Below, piece by piece: positions 25,068 through 33,646 of a DNA stretch of 64,000 nucleotides; the first letter of the stretch is position 1, and every line of letters begins with the position of its first letter. This stretch comes from Novipirellula herctigrandis. GTDB taxonomy: Bacteria > Planctomycetota > Planctomycetia > Pirellulales > Pirellulaceae. The notes under the pieces were generated by a model, which saw only the letters and a program-made list of their open reading frames with translations, searched no databases and was not told the origin of the DNA. The stretch is taken from the NCBI GenBank assembly GCA_007859835.1, contig SJPJ01000001.1, positions 6,889,260 to 6,953,259 of the forward strand, in the 5' to 3' direction. The translations under genes were made by a program, and so were the position numbers.

Positions 25068-28000
25068 GCGATATGTTCCATTTTAACGATGTCATTTACA
25101 TCCAAATTGCCTACGCGCTCCTCCACTTTTTGTGGCTGGCATGCATCCCCTGTGCGATACTCGCAATTGCCCTGCGAATGATTTCATCAAACGCTTTGGA
25201 ATTGCGTTATCGGTTAAGCATCGTTGCACTCGGGTCAATGATGTTCATGATGATGGCCGCGGTCTACTGGTCGATTTTGCCGCCGGCAAACGAAACGCCG
25301 CGGCTTGACCGAAGTGAGTTTATCGACTTCCGCACGCCGATTGTTTCCACCGAAACGGACCAAATCGTCGCTGCTCCGACGACCGTTACGCCCAAAGTTA
25401 CCTCGCTTGTTCCGACTTCCAAAGCGGCTACACGGCAGTCGAGTTTGCAGCAAAATACAACAAAGGTCGGTCATCTTTGGTTTAGCCCCACTATTGCGTG
25501 GGCTAAGTTGCTAACGTTGAGTTACATGGTCGGCGTGATCGTTTTCGCAATCCGTTTAATGAGAGGATGGTATTTCGGTCGACGGCTACGGCGGCAAGGA
25601 ACTTCGGTAGCGGGTCACGATGTTCATGCCTTGTCGGTTCGCTTGACCAAACAACTGCGATTGCGAGCGACTCCAACGGTGTTATGGTGCCAAAGGGCGA
25701 TTGTCCCAACGGTAACCGGCGTGCTTCGTCCAGTGGTGCTATTGCCGATTGCTTATGCCAACGGCGTTTCCATCGTGCAACTGGAACATATTTTGCTGCA
25801 TGAATTCACCCATCTGCGTCGATACGATTTATTGGTGAATTTTCTGCAAAACGTGATCGAGACGTTGCTGTTTTATCATCCACTGATGTGGTGGGTTTCT
25901 CGCCAAGTGCGATTGTATCGCGAGTTGTCCTGTGATGCGGCGGTGGTAGCAAGCGGTGTCGAGCCAACGCAGTACGCTGGAACACTGGTCGATATCGCAG
26001 CACGGAGTCGATTGGTCAACCGTGGTTCCAACGTAACCTCGAATTCGAAGCATGCGGCGATCATGAGTGTGGCGTCGGTTTCATCAAAATCGCAGCTACG
26101 GGTGCGATTGATGCGATTGTTGGGGCGACCTTTGCAGCCCAGTCCGAAGGCCAGCCGAATGATCGATGGATTGAGTTTACTAGTGGTGATCACCATTGTC
26201 AGTGCGTTGACTTTGTCGACCTACCGAATGTCACTCGCTTCACCGCAACAGGCGGTTGAAAAGCAAAAGATTCCACAGGAAGTGCTTCGTCATCAGCCTC
26301 GTGATATTGAGCCAACAGAGTTAGCCGGGATCGTGGTGGATGCCGACGGCAAGCCGCTATCGGGAGTGACGGTCGATGCGTGGAGTTGGCAGGAGGGTGA
26401 TGAGACAACGACCGATGAGAAGGGTGTTTTTCGCTTTCGCCCCGATAGTGATAACGGACGGAGTAAGGTCGAAGTCCGCTGGATGAAGCCCGGCTATTCC
26501 CCACACTATGTCGCTAAGCAGCCGGTAGGTGGAAAAGGCTTGGTCATTCAGATGGACTCGTCAACCTATATCGAAGGAACCGTCACGGCGGTAGATGGAT
26601 CGCCGGCGGCCGGAGTGACCATTCGCGGTGCTCAGCAGAACATCAGAGGTGATGGCGTGACGATCAGCGAAGTGGTCACGGAAACGGAAACGGATCATTC
26701 AGGCAACTATCGGCTGTATGCAGCACCAGACCGATACGAGATCACGATCGCGAGCAGCGTTGGCGTCGTCAGAACCGATAAAATTCAGTTGCATCGCGGT
26801 TACGGGATCCAAAAGAATATTCAGCTTCAGAACGGTGTCAGGTTCGAGGCGATTGTGAAAGATGCGAATACTGGCGAGCCATTCGAAGGGTTGGTGCTTT
26901 CGAACTTTTTGCAGCGGGGATTCGAGGGGAATTCCGATGCCCAGGGTAGAATCACCATCGACGGCATGTTGCCGGGCGAGTTTGAGTTTTCGGTAGGAGC
27001 AGGCGAGCCGATTGATTATCACGGCAACAAAATCTATCTCAATGGGCCACTGGGACGATGGTGGTCCCCCGAGGCAAACAAGGAGTGGCAGCGGTTGGAA
27101 AAAACGGCTGGCAAATTCCAACGAAATTTCGACGATCTGCAATTTGATCTTCACCCAGAGATGAAGCCAGTAGAGATTTTTGTCGAGCAAGGTGTCGAGT
27201 TTAGCGGGCATGTCTACGACCCCGACGGAAAACCTTGCGCCGGCGCGACGGTCGCACCCGCGAAAACCGGAAGCGGCAATTCACTGACTGGTGATACACG
27301 GTATAGCATCAAGACCGGAGACGATGGATCCTACAAAGTGGTGATGCCCGCGGGCAACGATTTTCAGTACAACTTGATGGCCTTCGATGGTGAATATAGT
27401 AAGTGGCGAAAGTGGGGAGCGGTCGCTCGCAAACCATTGGAGACCAAACCGGGGCAAAAAGTTTCAGACTATGATTTCGTTCTTACTCGCGGTTCAACGG
27501 TGCGCGGAAAAGTGACCACATCGGACGCCGCAGGTTCACCGCCACGAGAAGTCCGTGCTCACCCGGCTGACTTGCGAGGTAACCGCTACTACGATCCGAC
27601 GGTCGAAGTTCAACCCGACGGCAGCTTCGAACTGGGTGGTTTGAGGCCAGGTAAACACTTTGTTCAAGTCTCACCATTTTGGCTCTCTGCCGAGGACGCC
27701 AATAACGGCGCATCGGTGACCGTAGAAGTGTCCGATGGCGAAGTCCGCGAAGGCATCGAACTGATTGGTGTCGCACCAGCAAGTGGCTCGCTGAGCATGA
27801 CCCCCAGCGTGGCACCGAAGGTGATTAAGCCAGATAGCATTCCCTCATCGACCAGCGTGATCGGCGCGGCAGTCGGAGGCGTTGTTTTCACCGCCCAAGA
27901 CAAAGTTTTCTCCACGCCTTGTTTTGACAAAACCTCGATCTTCTTTGGTGCTTGTGATGGAAACTTCTATTGCCTCGACAAGATATCAGGGAAATTGAAA

Positions 28001-28933
28001 TGGAAGGTCGGGGATCTTCAGCGTGTTGATGCGAGTCCAATTCATCATGACGAGCGTGTCTACTTTCCCAATATCGGAGATTGGCTGCACTGCGTTGAAA
28101 CGCAGACGGGCAAAGTCGTTTGGAAAAAGCAGATTCCCGGCTGCGGCTACAGCAATCCGTTGTTTCATAACGGACAAATTGTCATTGCGGGCACGAACCA
28201 GTTAGTCACGCTGTCACCCAAGGACGGTCGCATCATTCAATCGTATGCGTTTGCGGGTGGTGCAGGTGGGATGAGATTTGGAATCGCAGCAAAAGGAAAT
28301 AAGCTGGTCGTTTTGGTTACCAAAGACTACCTCGCTAACGACTACACCGGCACCGGTTCACTCGTTTGTTTCAACTTGAGCGAAACGAAACCCGCTTGGA
28401 CATTACCGCTTGGCGGAGCCAGTTTCGGTGAAGTGATCGTTGACGAAAGTCGATGCTATTTCGGGACGCGAGACGGTATGTTTTCCGCCGTTGATTTTGG
28501 CACGGGGCAAGTCGCATGGAAGCTTAATTGCGCCGATTTCTTCTCGGATCGACAGCACGTTTGGGCCGATGGAATACCGGTCGATAACGGGGACAGTGTG
28601 ATATTCTCTTGTTTCCACCTGAGTCTCAACGAGCCGGGTGTGATGTTTTGCGTCGAGAAAGCCAGTGGTAAGGTTCGTTGGTCGCTCGGCAATCCGTTTC
28701 TGTTTTCTCGCTCGAGTGGTTTGTCCGACGATTCGCTTGTCACCGTAACGCTCGATCACAAGTTGGTTCGCATTGACCGTGCCAGCGGGAACGTCCAATA
28801 CATCGGCATGTTGCCAGTCGCAAATCCTCGCTCTCAAGGTGAATTTTATGCGGTCGCCTTGGACAACGGCTTCGTCTTTGTCGTTGACGCAGAGAAACAG
28901 GTATGGAGATTCGACTTGAGTCAATTGAAGTGA
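25064..28933 (+). CDS. BlaR1-like M56 protease fused to beta-sandwich and beta-propeller domains
   Basis: A membrane-embedded M56 metalloprotease expected to sense an outside signal and cut or inactivate the BlaI-like repressor. Membrane helices lie near residues 10-35, 50-72, 146-166 and 369-388; the zinc site is HEFTH (246-250). Beyond the last helix the penicillin-binding domain of BlaR1 is absent. Instead there are carboxypeptidase-regulatory-like beta domains (near 418 GIVVDADGKPLSGVTVDA, 501, 709 and 810) and a C-terminal PQQ-type beta-propeller (about 940-1289) with repeated blades such as GACDGNFYCLDKISGKLKWK. The extracytoplasmic part is about 900 residues. GTG 25064 is used, coupled to the repressor stop; ATG 25073 is an alternative. 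Confidence 0.87.
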   Translation: MSDMFHFNDVIYIQIAYALLHFLWLACIPCAILAIALRMISSNALELRYRLSIVALGSMMFMMMAAVYWSILPPANETPRLDRSEFIDFRTPIVSTETDQIVAAPTTVTPKVTSLVPTSKAATRQSSLQQNTTKVGHLWFSPTIAWAKLLTLSYMVGVIVFAIRLMRGWYFGRRLRRQGTSVAGHDVHALSVRLTKQLRLRATPTVLWCQRAIVPTVTGVLRPVVLLPIAYANGVSIVQLEHILLHEFTHLRRYDLLVNFLQNVIETLLFYHPLMWWVSRQVRLYRELSCDAAVVASGVEPTQYAGTLVDIAARSRLVNRGSNVTSNSKHAAIMSVASVSSKSQLRVRLMRLLGRPLQPSPKASRMIDGLSLLVVITIVSALTLSTYRMSLASPQQAVEKQKIPQEVLRHQPRDIEPTELAGIVVDADGKPLSGVTVDAWSWQEGDETTTDEKGVFRFRPDSDNGRSKVEVRWMKPGYSPHYVAKQPVGGKGLVIQMDSSTYIEGTVTAVDGSPAAGVTIRGAQQNIRGDGVTISEVVTETETDHSGNYRLYAAPDRYEITIASSVGVVRTDKIQLHRGYGIQKNIQLQNGVRFEAIVKDANTGEPFEGLVLSNFLQRGFEGNSDAQGRITIDGMLPGEFEFSVGAGEPIDYHGNKIYLNGPLGRWWSPEANKEWQRLEKTAGKFQRNFDDLQFDLHPEMKPVEIFVEQGVEFSGHVYDPDGKPCAGATVAPAKTGSGNSLTGDTRYSIKTGDDGSYKVVMPAGNDFQYNLMAFDGEYSKWRKWGAVARKPLETKPGQKVSDYDFVLTRGSTVRGKVTTSDAAGSPPREVRAHPADLRGNRYYDPTVEVQPDGSFELGGLRPGKHFVQVSPFWLSAEDANNGASVTVEVSDGEVREGIELIGVAPASGSLSMTPSVAPKVIKPDSIPSSTSVIGAAVGGVVFTAQDKVFSTPCFDKTSIFFGACDGNFYCLDKISGKLKWKVGDLQRVDASPIHHDERVYFPNIGDWLHCVETQTGKVVWKKQIPGCGYSNPLFHNGQIVIAGTNQLVTLSPKDGRIIQSYAFAGGAGGMRFGIAAKGNKLVVLVTKDYLANDYTGTGSLVCFNLSETKPAWTLPLGGASFGEVIVDESRCYFGTRDGMFSAVDFGTGQVAWKLNCADFFSDRQHVWADGIPVDNGDSVIFSCFHLSLNEPGVMFCVEKASGKVRWSLGNPFLFSRSSGLSDDSLVTVTLDHKLVRIDRASGNVQYIGMLPVANPRSQGEFYAVALDNGFVFVVDAEKQVWRFDLSQLK

Positions 28934-28951
28934 CTGGAATCCTAAGAATCA

Positions 28952-30268
28952 CTATTTTGCGAGGACCCAGGTTGCAAGCTTTGCGATCGATGGCGATTGG
29001 CCTTGCGAAAGAATCCCGATGCGAAAAACTTTTCCGGCGGCCCAAACACAGCCGATTGCAAACAAAACAGTCAAGACACTGCCAAGCACAATTTCCCAGA
29101 CGGCTGGACCAGGTGGAATCGCAATGCGGACAAACATCAACATCGGAGTCGCTGGCGGAAACAGTGAGATCGCTCGAGAAAACGTGCTCGATGGAGAATC
29201 TAAAATCGGGCCAATGCACATCATTGGAATGATTACCAGCAACATCACCGGAGTCATTAAACTCTGAGCGTCGCGAATTTCAGAACAGGCAGCTCCGATC
29301 GCGGAAAAGATCGACCCGAATGTGACCAATGAGACCAGCAAGTAGAACACAAACCAGGCGTAGAGCGAAACAGGCACACTGTCGCTGACATCGAAGTAGA
29401 CGGCCAAACCGAAAGCGGCGCCCAGGTAGAGCGTTGAGAGTGTCAGTCCAACACAAACGGCTCCCAGGAGCTTGCCCGCCATCAGCTGAAACGGGGTGAC
29501 GGACGAGATGAGGAACTCCGAGATTTTCTGGATTTTCTCTTCGAGTACGTTGTTGAGCATGGCCGGTGCAACGGACATGATCATCATGAACATTAGCATC
29601 AGTCCTGCGAAGGGAATCGCAAAGGTCAGGATTCGATTTTCTTCTTTTGCATCTTGCACGCCGCCTTGGATATCCGTTTCGACGAGCCCGAATTGTCGCA
29701 GCGGTGCGTGCCGCGATAGTGCGGCGACGGTCTCATTGGATAGTTGCAATTCGGCGATGCGAACGCTCTTGATTTCTTCGTTGACCGCGTTACGAAGCCA
29801 ATTTGCCAATGTTTGATAGCTTGGGGTTTGTGAGTGGTAGCGGATGCTGCCAGCGGAGGTGGCCTCAAAAATGCCGTCGTCAATGATCGCGAATGCAAAC
29901 AAGTCCCCGTCCGAAACTCGGCGGGTCAAGACAACATCCGCACGTTCGTCACCGTGATCTTCTGGAATATAGTTTTCCAGTATGAAGGGAGCGCCCGTTT
30001 GTTTGCGCTGCTCGCCCTCGCCGTCAAATATTTCGGTTTGGTTATGGATTTCTGCCCGCGTCTGAAGCTTGTCAAATAGTCTTCCGGTTTGATCCACCAG
30101 GGCAATCCGGCGAGGCGCAATGTCGATTTGGTCGTGCGTCAGGTATTGGACCAGGATGGCCCCGCCCATAAAGATCGGCATCATGACAATGCCAATCAGA
30201 AAGGCTTTGCTGGTCACGGAAATCAGATACTCCGTACGAGCAACAATGAATACTTTGTTCATGTTCAA
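28952..30268 (-). CDS. ABC transporter permease, NatB/ABC-2 type
   Basis: Inner-membrane permease subunit of an ABC-2 exporter related to NatB sodium extrusion systems. The first helix (about residues 16-40) is followed by a large extracytoplasmic domain (about 45-215) and a cluster of about five helices to the C-terminus, including FAIPFAGLMLMFMMIMSVAP and a NatB-like region MLNNVLEEKIQKISEFLIS followed by FQLMAGKLLGAVCVG. Its start overlaps the stop of the ATPase gene upstream (ATGA), so the two subunits are translated together. The substrate is not deducible; sodium or an organic compound are both possible. Confidence 0.9.
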   Translation of the reverse strand: MNMNKVFIVARTEYLISVTSKAFLIGIVMMPIFMGGAILVQYLTHDQIDIAPRRIALVDQTGRLFDKLQTRAEIHNQTEIFDGEGEQRKQTGAPFILENYIPEDHGDERADVVLTRRVSDGDLFAFAIIDDGIFEATSAGSIRYHSQTPSYQTLANWLRNAVNEEIKSVRIAELQLSNETVAALSRHAPLRQFGLVETDIQGGVQDAKEENRILTFAIPFAGLMLMFMMIMSVAPAMLNNVLEEKIQKISEFLISSVTPFQLMAGKLLGAVCVGLTLSTLYLGAAFGLAVYFDVSDSVPVSLYAWFVFYLLVSLVTFGSIFSAIGAACSEIRDAQSLMTPVMLLVIIPMMCIGPILDSPSSTFSRAISLFPPATPMLMFVRIAIPPGPAVWEIVLGSVLTVLFAIGCVWAAGKVFRIGILSQGQSPSIAKLATWVLAK

Positions 30269-31197
30269 GCTCCGATCCGTTGTGATTGTGAGTCGGACGA
30301 ATCCATCGCTTTAGGTCCCGCAATGCGGATAAAGATGTCGTGAAGTGAAGGTTGTGCGATTTCAAAACGCTGTACGCTTCCTTTGGTAATCAGTTGATGA
30401 AGCACGCGCTGTGGGTCACCGTCAAACTGAAGTTCCTGATAGCCTTCACAATCGATGACCGTATGTACTTCTCGGATGGACGCTAATTGTTCTCTTGCCC
30501 CATCCCAACGGAGTTGAATCGAACCGGTACCGAACTGCGATTTGATCTCATCAAGCGTTCCGTCGAGCACCTTGACCCCTTGATGGATCATGAAAACGGA
30601 GTCACACATCCTTTCGGCAGTGCTCATGTCGTGAGTGGAAAAAATAATGGTGGTGCCGCTATCCTGCAGATGGAGTATGGCCTCGCGAATTGCCTCAGTG
30701 TTGACCGGATCGAGGCCCGAAAAAGGCTCATCCAAAATCAATATTTTGGGATGTGCGATGATCGACGCGATAAACTGAACCTTCTGAGACATTCCCTTCG
30801 ATAGACTTTCAATTTTCTTGCTGGACCACTGCGTCAACTCAAACTTTTGAAGCCAACCCTCGACCGCGATGCGAGCGTCGTTGGACGCCATTCCTTTCAA
30901 TGCTGCATAGTATCCAAGCATGCGTCGTACGCTGAGCTTTTTGTACAGTCCGCGTTCTTCCGGCAGATAACCTAGGCGATCGTTGGCGGACGACGCGGCC
31001 AAATTGCCGAGGACTTCAATGGTCCCAGAGTCGGGGTGAATGATTCGCAAAATCATCCGGATCGTTGTTGTTTTCCCGGACCCATTCGGACCAATGAATC
31101 CGTAAAGCGATCCGGCGGGTACTGACAAAGACAATTTTTCGACAGCAGTGTGTTTTCCGTAATTTTTTGTGACATCAGATAGTTGAATAACGGACAA
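30265..31197 (-). CDS. ABC transporter ATP-binding protein, NatA type
   Basis: Cytoplasmic ATPase that powers the adjacent permease. Walker A is GPNGSGKTT, the signature is SLSKGMSQK, and Walker B with the D-loop is ILILDEPFSGLDP. A C-terminal extension of about 90 residues after the nucleotide-binding domain is typical of the NatA/YhaQ group. I place the start at TTG 31197 because AAAGG precedes it by 7 bases and the protein then begins with the usual short strand (SVIQLSDVTKNYG). The frame is open upstream to 31275, adding 26 residues with no family similarity. The stop overlaps the permease start by 4 bases. Confidence 0.92.
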   Translation of the reverse strand: MSVIQLSDVTKNYGKHTAVEKLSLSVPAGSLYGFIGPNGSGKTTTIRMILRIIHPDSGTIEVLGNLAASSANDRLGYLPEERGLYKKLSVRRMLGYYAALKGMASNDARIAVEGWLQKFELTQWSSKKIESLSKGMSQKVQFIASIIAHPKILILDEPFSGLDPVNTEAIREAILHLQDSGTTIIFSTHDMSTAERMCDSVFMIHQGVKVLDGTLDEIKSQFGTGSIQLRWDGAREQLASIREVHTVIDCEGYQELQFDGDPQRVLHQLITKGSVQRFEIAQPSLHDIFIRIAGPKAMDSSDSQSQRIGA

Positions 31198-31204
31198 TGG
31201 CGAA

Positions 31205-31209
31205 CCTTT
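31205..31209 (-). promoter_or_regulatory. Shine-Dalgarno site deciding a TTG start
   Basis: On the minus strand, AAAGG sits 7 bases before TTG 31197 of the ABC ATPase gene and favours this start over the upstream in-frame codon at 31275. Confidence 0.55.
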
Positions 31210-31554
31210 CGAAAAAACAAAAACGCCGAAGAGTTTCGACGGAAACGCTGCCAACGTGACACCACTAATAGACACAGTGGCTCGTGAGACGCCATTCCAG
31301 GGCGCGGCAAATCGAGATTTATTTTCAGAAAGCAGATTTCAAAACGGCGCTCCGCGATTTGCGAAACGACCAGCCCAACTGCACTCAACCCAATTTGGGT
31401 GGCTTTTCGTGGTTCACGAGTAACGCTACATTTGTGATTCTTCTCCACGCAGAGTCAGTCAGCGATATTGGCGAATTCGACAGAAATCTTCTTGATTGGT
31501 TCCAAAGGAACCTAGTTTCTGTAAGAATGTGGGTCGATGATTTAAGTGGAACGT
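31210..31554. other. Intergenic region before SRP RNA
   Basis: This roughly 350-bp region separates the minus-strand ABC operon from the plus-strand SRP RNA. It should contain both promoters. A short hairpin GGTTCC-aaa-GGAACC lies near 31499-31513. The plus-strand open frame that crosses it also crosses the SRP RNA and looks non-coding. I found no convincing promoter hexamers. Confidence 0.4.
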
Positions 31555-31666
31555 CTTGTTCGAGGGTGGCGACCCTTGCGATTGTGAATCGTGAACCTGG
31601 TCAGGCCTTAACTGGAGCAGCCATAAGCGGTGTAGCTTTGTGCGAGGGTTGCCTCCCCCGAACAAG
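31555..31666 (+). ncRNA. ffs: Signal recognition particle RNA, small bacterial (4.5S) type
   Basis: RNA core of the signal recognition particle, which binds Ffh and guides nascent membrane proteins to the membrane. The diagnostic domain IV segment reads GGTCAGG ... AGCAGCC (31599-31622) with the symmetric internal loop. The ends pair over a long helix: CTTGTTCGAGGG at 31555-31566 with CCCCCGAACAAG at 31655-31666. About 112 nt, the usual size of the short bacterial form. A T-run (31668-31674) follows directly and could end transcription. The apical loop is CC-TTAACT-GG rather than the usual GGAA type. dnaX begins 73 bases downstream, a common bacterial arrangement. Confidence 0.92.
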
Positions 31667-31667
31667 A

Positions 31668-31674
31668 TTTTTTT
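31668..31674 (+). terminator. T-tract after the SRP RNA helix
   Basis: Seven T residues follow the terminal SRP RNA helix, so the helix plus T-run can serve as an intrinsic terminator or processing end between ffs and dnaX. Confidence 0.5.
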
Positions 31675-31739
31675 CGCCCCGTATTCTTTGCCCTGTATTC
31701 TTCGCATCTTCTTCTCGCACCGCCGATTGAACCCGCCGT

Positions 31740-33629
31740 ATGCCTGAGTCCGCTGGCCCCCGTGTCGAAAAAACGGACGCTAAGTCCAATTCTTACGTCG
31801 TTGTCGCTCGTCGCTATCGGCCACGAGGGTTCGATGAGCTCGTTGGACAGGATCACGTTGGTCGTGCACTGAAAAACGCGATTGACACCAACCGAGTTGG
31901 TCACGCTTATCTCTTCACGGGGGCTCGAGGGGTTGGAAAGACCAGCACGGCGCGGATTTTTGCCAAAGCGCTCAATGATCCTTCCGGACCAACCGGAACG
32001 CCTGATAATACATCGGACGTCGCTTTGGCCATTGACTCAGGCGAAGATGTCGATGTGATCGAAATTGACGGTGCAAGCAACCGTGGTATTGATGAAATTC
32101 GGTCGCTGCGAGCAAACGTCAGTGTCCGGCCGAGTCGATCACGATTTAAAATTTACATCATCGACGAAGTTCACATGCTTACGGGAGCGGCGTTCAATGC
32201 GCTGCTGAAAACGCTCGAAGAGCCGCCTGAGCACGTAAAGTTTATCTTTTGTACCACCGATCCGGAAAAAATTCCGATTACGGTTTTGAGCCGTTGCCAG
32301 CGGTTTGATTTTGCGCCAGTGGAAGTGCCGAAGATTGTCGAACGGCTTCGCGAAATTGTGCAAAAAGAATCGGCCGAGGCGGACGAAAAGGCGTTGGAAT
32401 TAATTGCACGTCGAGCGGCGGGGTCGATGCGGGATAGCCAATCGTTGTTAGAGCAAGTGCTTAGTTTTAGCGATGGCAAATTGACGGTCGAGCAAGTCCA
32501 CGCGATGTTGGGTACCGCGGATGACGAACGCCTGCATGCGTTAGCCAAAGCGATGGCGGATCGGGATGCGGCAGCGGTGATTCGCCAAATGGACGAAGGC
32601 ATTGATGCCGGGGTCGATGCGGGACGTTTGGCAGAACAGTTACTCGCCTATTTTCGGGACTTAATGGCGGTGACCGTTGGTTGTGACCAAACTTTAATGC
32701 GGCACACCTCGGCGGGCATGTATGACGAGCTGGTGGAACTCGGTTCGCGATGGGGACTGCAAACGGTATTGGCCGTAGTTGGATTGCTCGACGAGACATT
32801 GGTGCGAATTCGGCACAGCGTCTATTCGCGAGTGTTGTTAGAAGCGACGGCAATTCAGATTTGTCATCTCCCCGATTTGCAGCGAATCGTTGATCTCGCT
32901 GCGGCCGCCAGTTCGGTGAAGTCGAACGCAACGGGTGTTTCAGCAAACCGTGTTACAGCGGCGTCTTCTGCGGCATCGGTTGAAAAAAAAAACATTGAAG
33001 TAAACGTTCCACACACTGACCAGCCTCAGTCCGGATCGGTCGCGTCCGGATCGGTCGCGTCGGTTGCACCCGATGATGCCTCGTTGCAAACACAAACGCA
33101 GCCTGTGGAAGTGAAGTCGCCGGTGCAAGTCGCCGAGTCCCCCACTGCGGACCAGGCCGTTGAACCGGTCGTCGAACCGGTCGTCGAACCGGTCGTCGAA
33201 CCAGCGCCCAACGGTTCCGCTGCGACGCGTCAAGTTTGGACGCAAGCGACCGCGGATCTGATTTGGAAACAGGCCATGGAAAAGGTCGAGCCGATGACGG
33301 AGACCTTGGCTCATGCGGTCAAGCATGTCGTCGCCGAAGAAGGCCGCTTACGGTTAGTGTTCCCAGGTGAATCGAAGCTGGCGCATAACCGATGTGAGAA
33401 TCCTCATCACAAGAATTCGCTCGCTCAAGCGGTCTCGGAATTGGCGGGCCAAGAGATTGCGATTGAGTTGCAGCTCTTGCCACCGAAGCAAGTGGCTGTA
33501 AAAACTGCGCCGATTCCACCTGCGAAAGCACGGTTGCAGAGGATGAAAGAGATCGAAAATCATCCGTTGGTAAAATCATGCATCGAAATTTTTGACGCGG
33601 AAATCGTCAAAATTGAAAAGCCGCGTTAG
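31740..33629 (+). CDS. dnaX: DNA polymerase III subunit gamma/tau
   Basis: Clamp-loader ATPase subunit of DNA polymerase III, which loads the sliding clamp at the replication fork. Walker A is GARGVGKT (61-68), followed by IIDEVHML, LLKTLEEPPEHVKFIFCTT and the SRC sensor (TVLSRCQRF). In place of the four-cysteine zinc module, residues 79-96 read NDPSGPTGTPDNTSDVAL, with no Cys. Domain III (about 240-370) is present. A low-complexity linker contains two tandem repeats (SGSVA x2 and VVEP units), and the C-terminus (about 490-629) has a tau-like domain. Total 629 residues. No slippery A-run typical of gamma frameshifting is obvious besides aaaaaaaaac near 32985. It follows SRP RNA. Confidence 0.95.
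   Translation: MPESAGPRVEKTDAKSNSYVVVARRYRPRGFDELVGQDHVGRALKNAIDTNRVGHAYLFTGARGVGKTSTARIFAKALNDPSGPTGTPDNTSDVALAIDSGEDVDVIEIDGASNRGIDEIRSLRANVSVRPSRSRFKIYIIDEVHMLTGAAFNALLKTLEEPPEHVKFIFCTTDPEKIPITVLSRCQRFDFAPVEVPKIVERLREIVQKESAEADEKALELIARRAAGSMRDSQSLLEQVLSFSDGKLTVEQVHAMLGTADDERLHALAKAMADRDAAAVIRQMDEGIDAGVDAGRLAEQLLAYFRDLMAVTVGCDQTLMRHTSAGMYDELVELGSRWGLQTVLAVVGLLDETLVRIRHSVYSRVLLEATAIQICHLPDLQRIVDLAAAASSVKSNATGVSANRVTAASSAASVEKKNIEVNVPHTDQPQSGSVASGSVASVAPDDASLQTQTQPVEVKSPVQVAESPTADQAVEPVVEPVVEPVVEPAPNGSAATRQVWTQATADLIWKQAMEKVEPMTETLAHAVKHVVAEEGRLRLVFPGESKLAHNRCENPHHKNSLAQAVSELAGQEIAIELQLLPPKQVAVKTAPIPPAKARLQRMKEIENHPLVKSCIEIFDAEIVKIEKPR
33030..33059 (+). repeat. 15-bp in-frame duplication in dnaX
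   Basis: Two identical units of tccggatcggtcgcg encode SGSVA twice in the linker of the tau part. Confidence 0.85.
33162..33197 (+). repeat. 12-bp in-frame tandem repeat in dnaX, 3 units
   Basis: Three identical units of gaaccggtcgtc, plus a partial fourth, encode EPVV repeats in the dnaX linker. Confidence 0.9.
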
Positions 33630-33646
33630 CAATCACTTGCGCCGCA

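Noticed and set aside
31284-31730. Plus-strand open frame across the SRP RNA
   Set aside because: It covers the conserved SRP RNA and ends before dnaX; the RNA explains the conservation.
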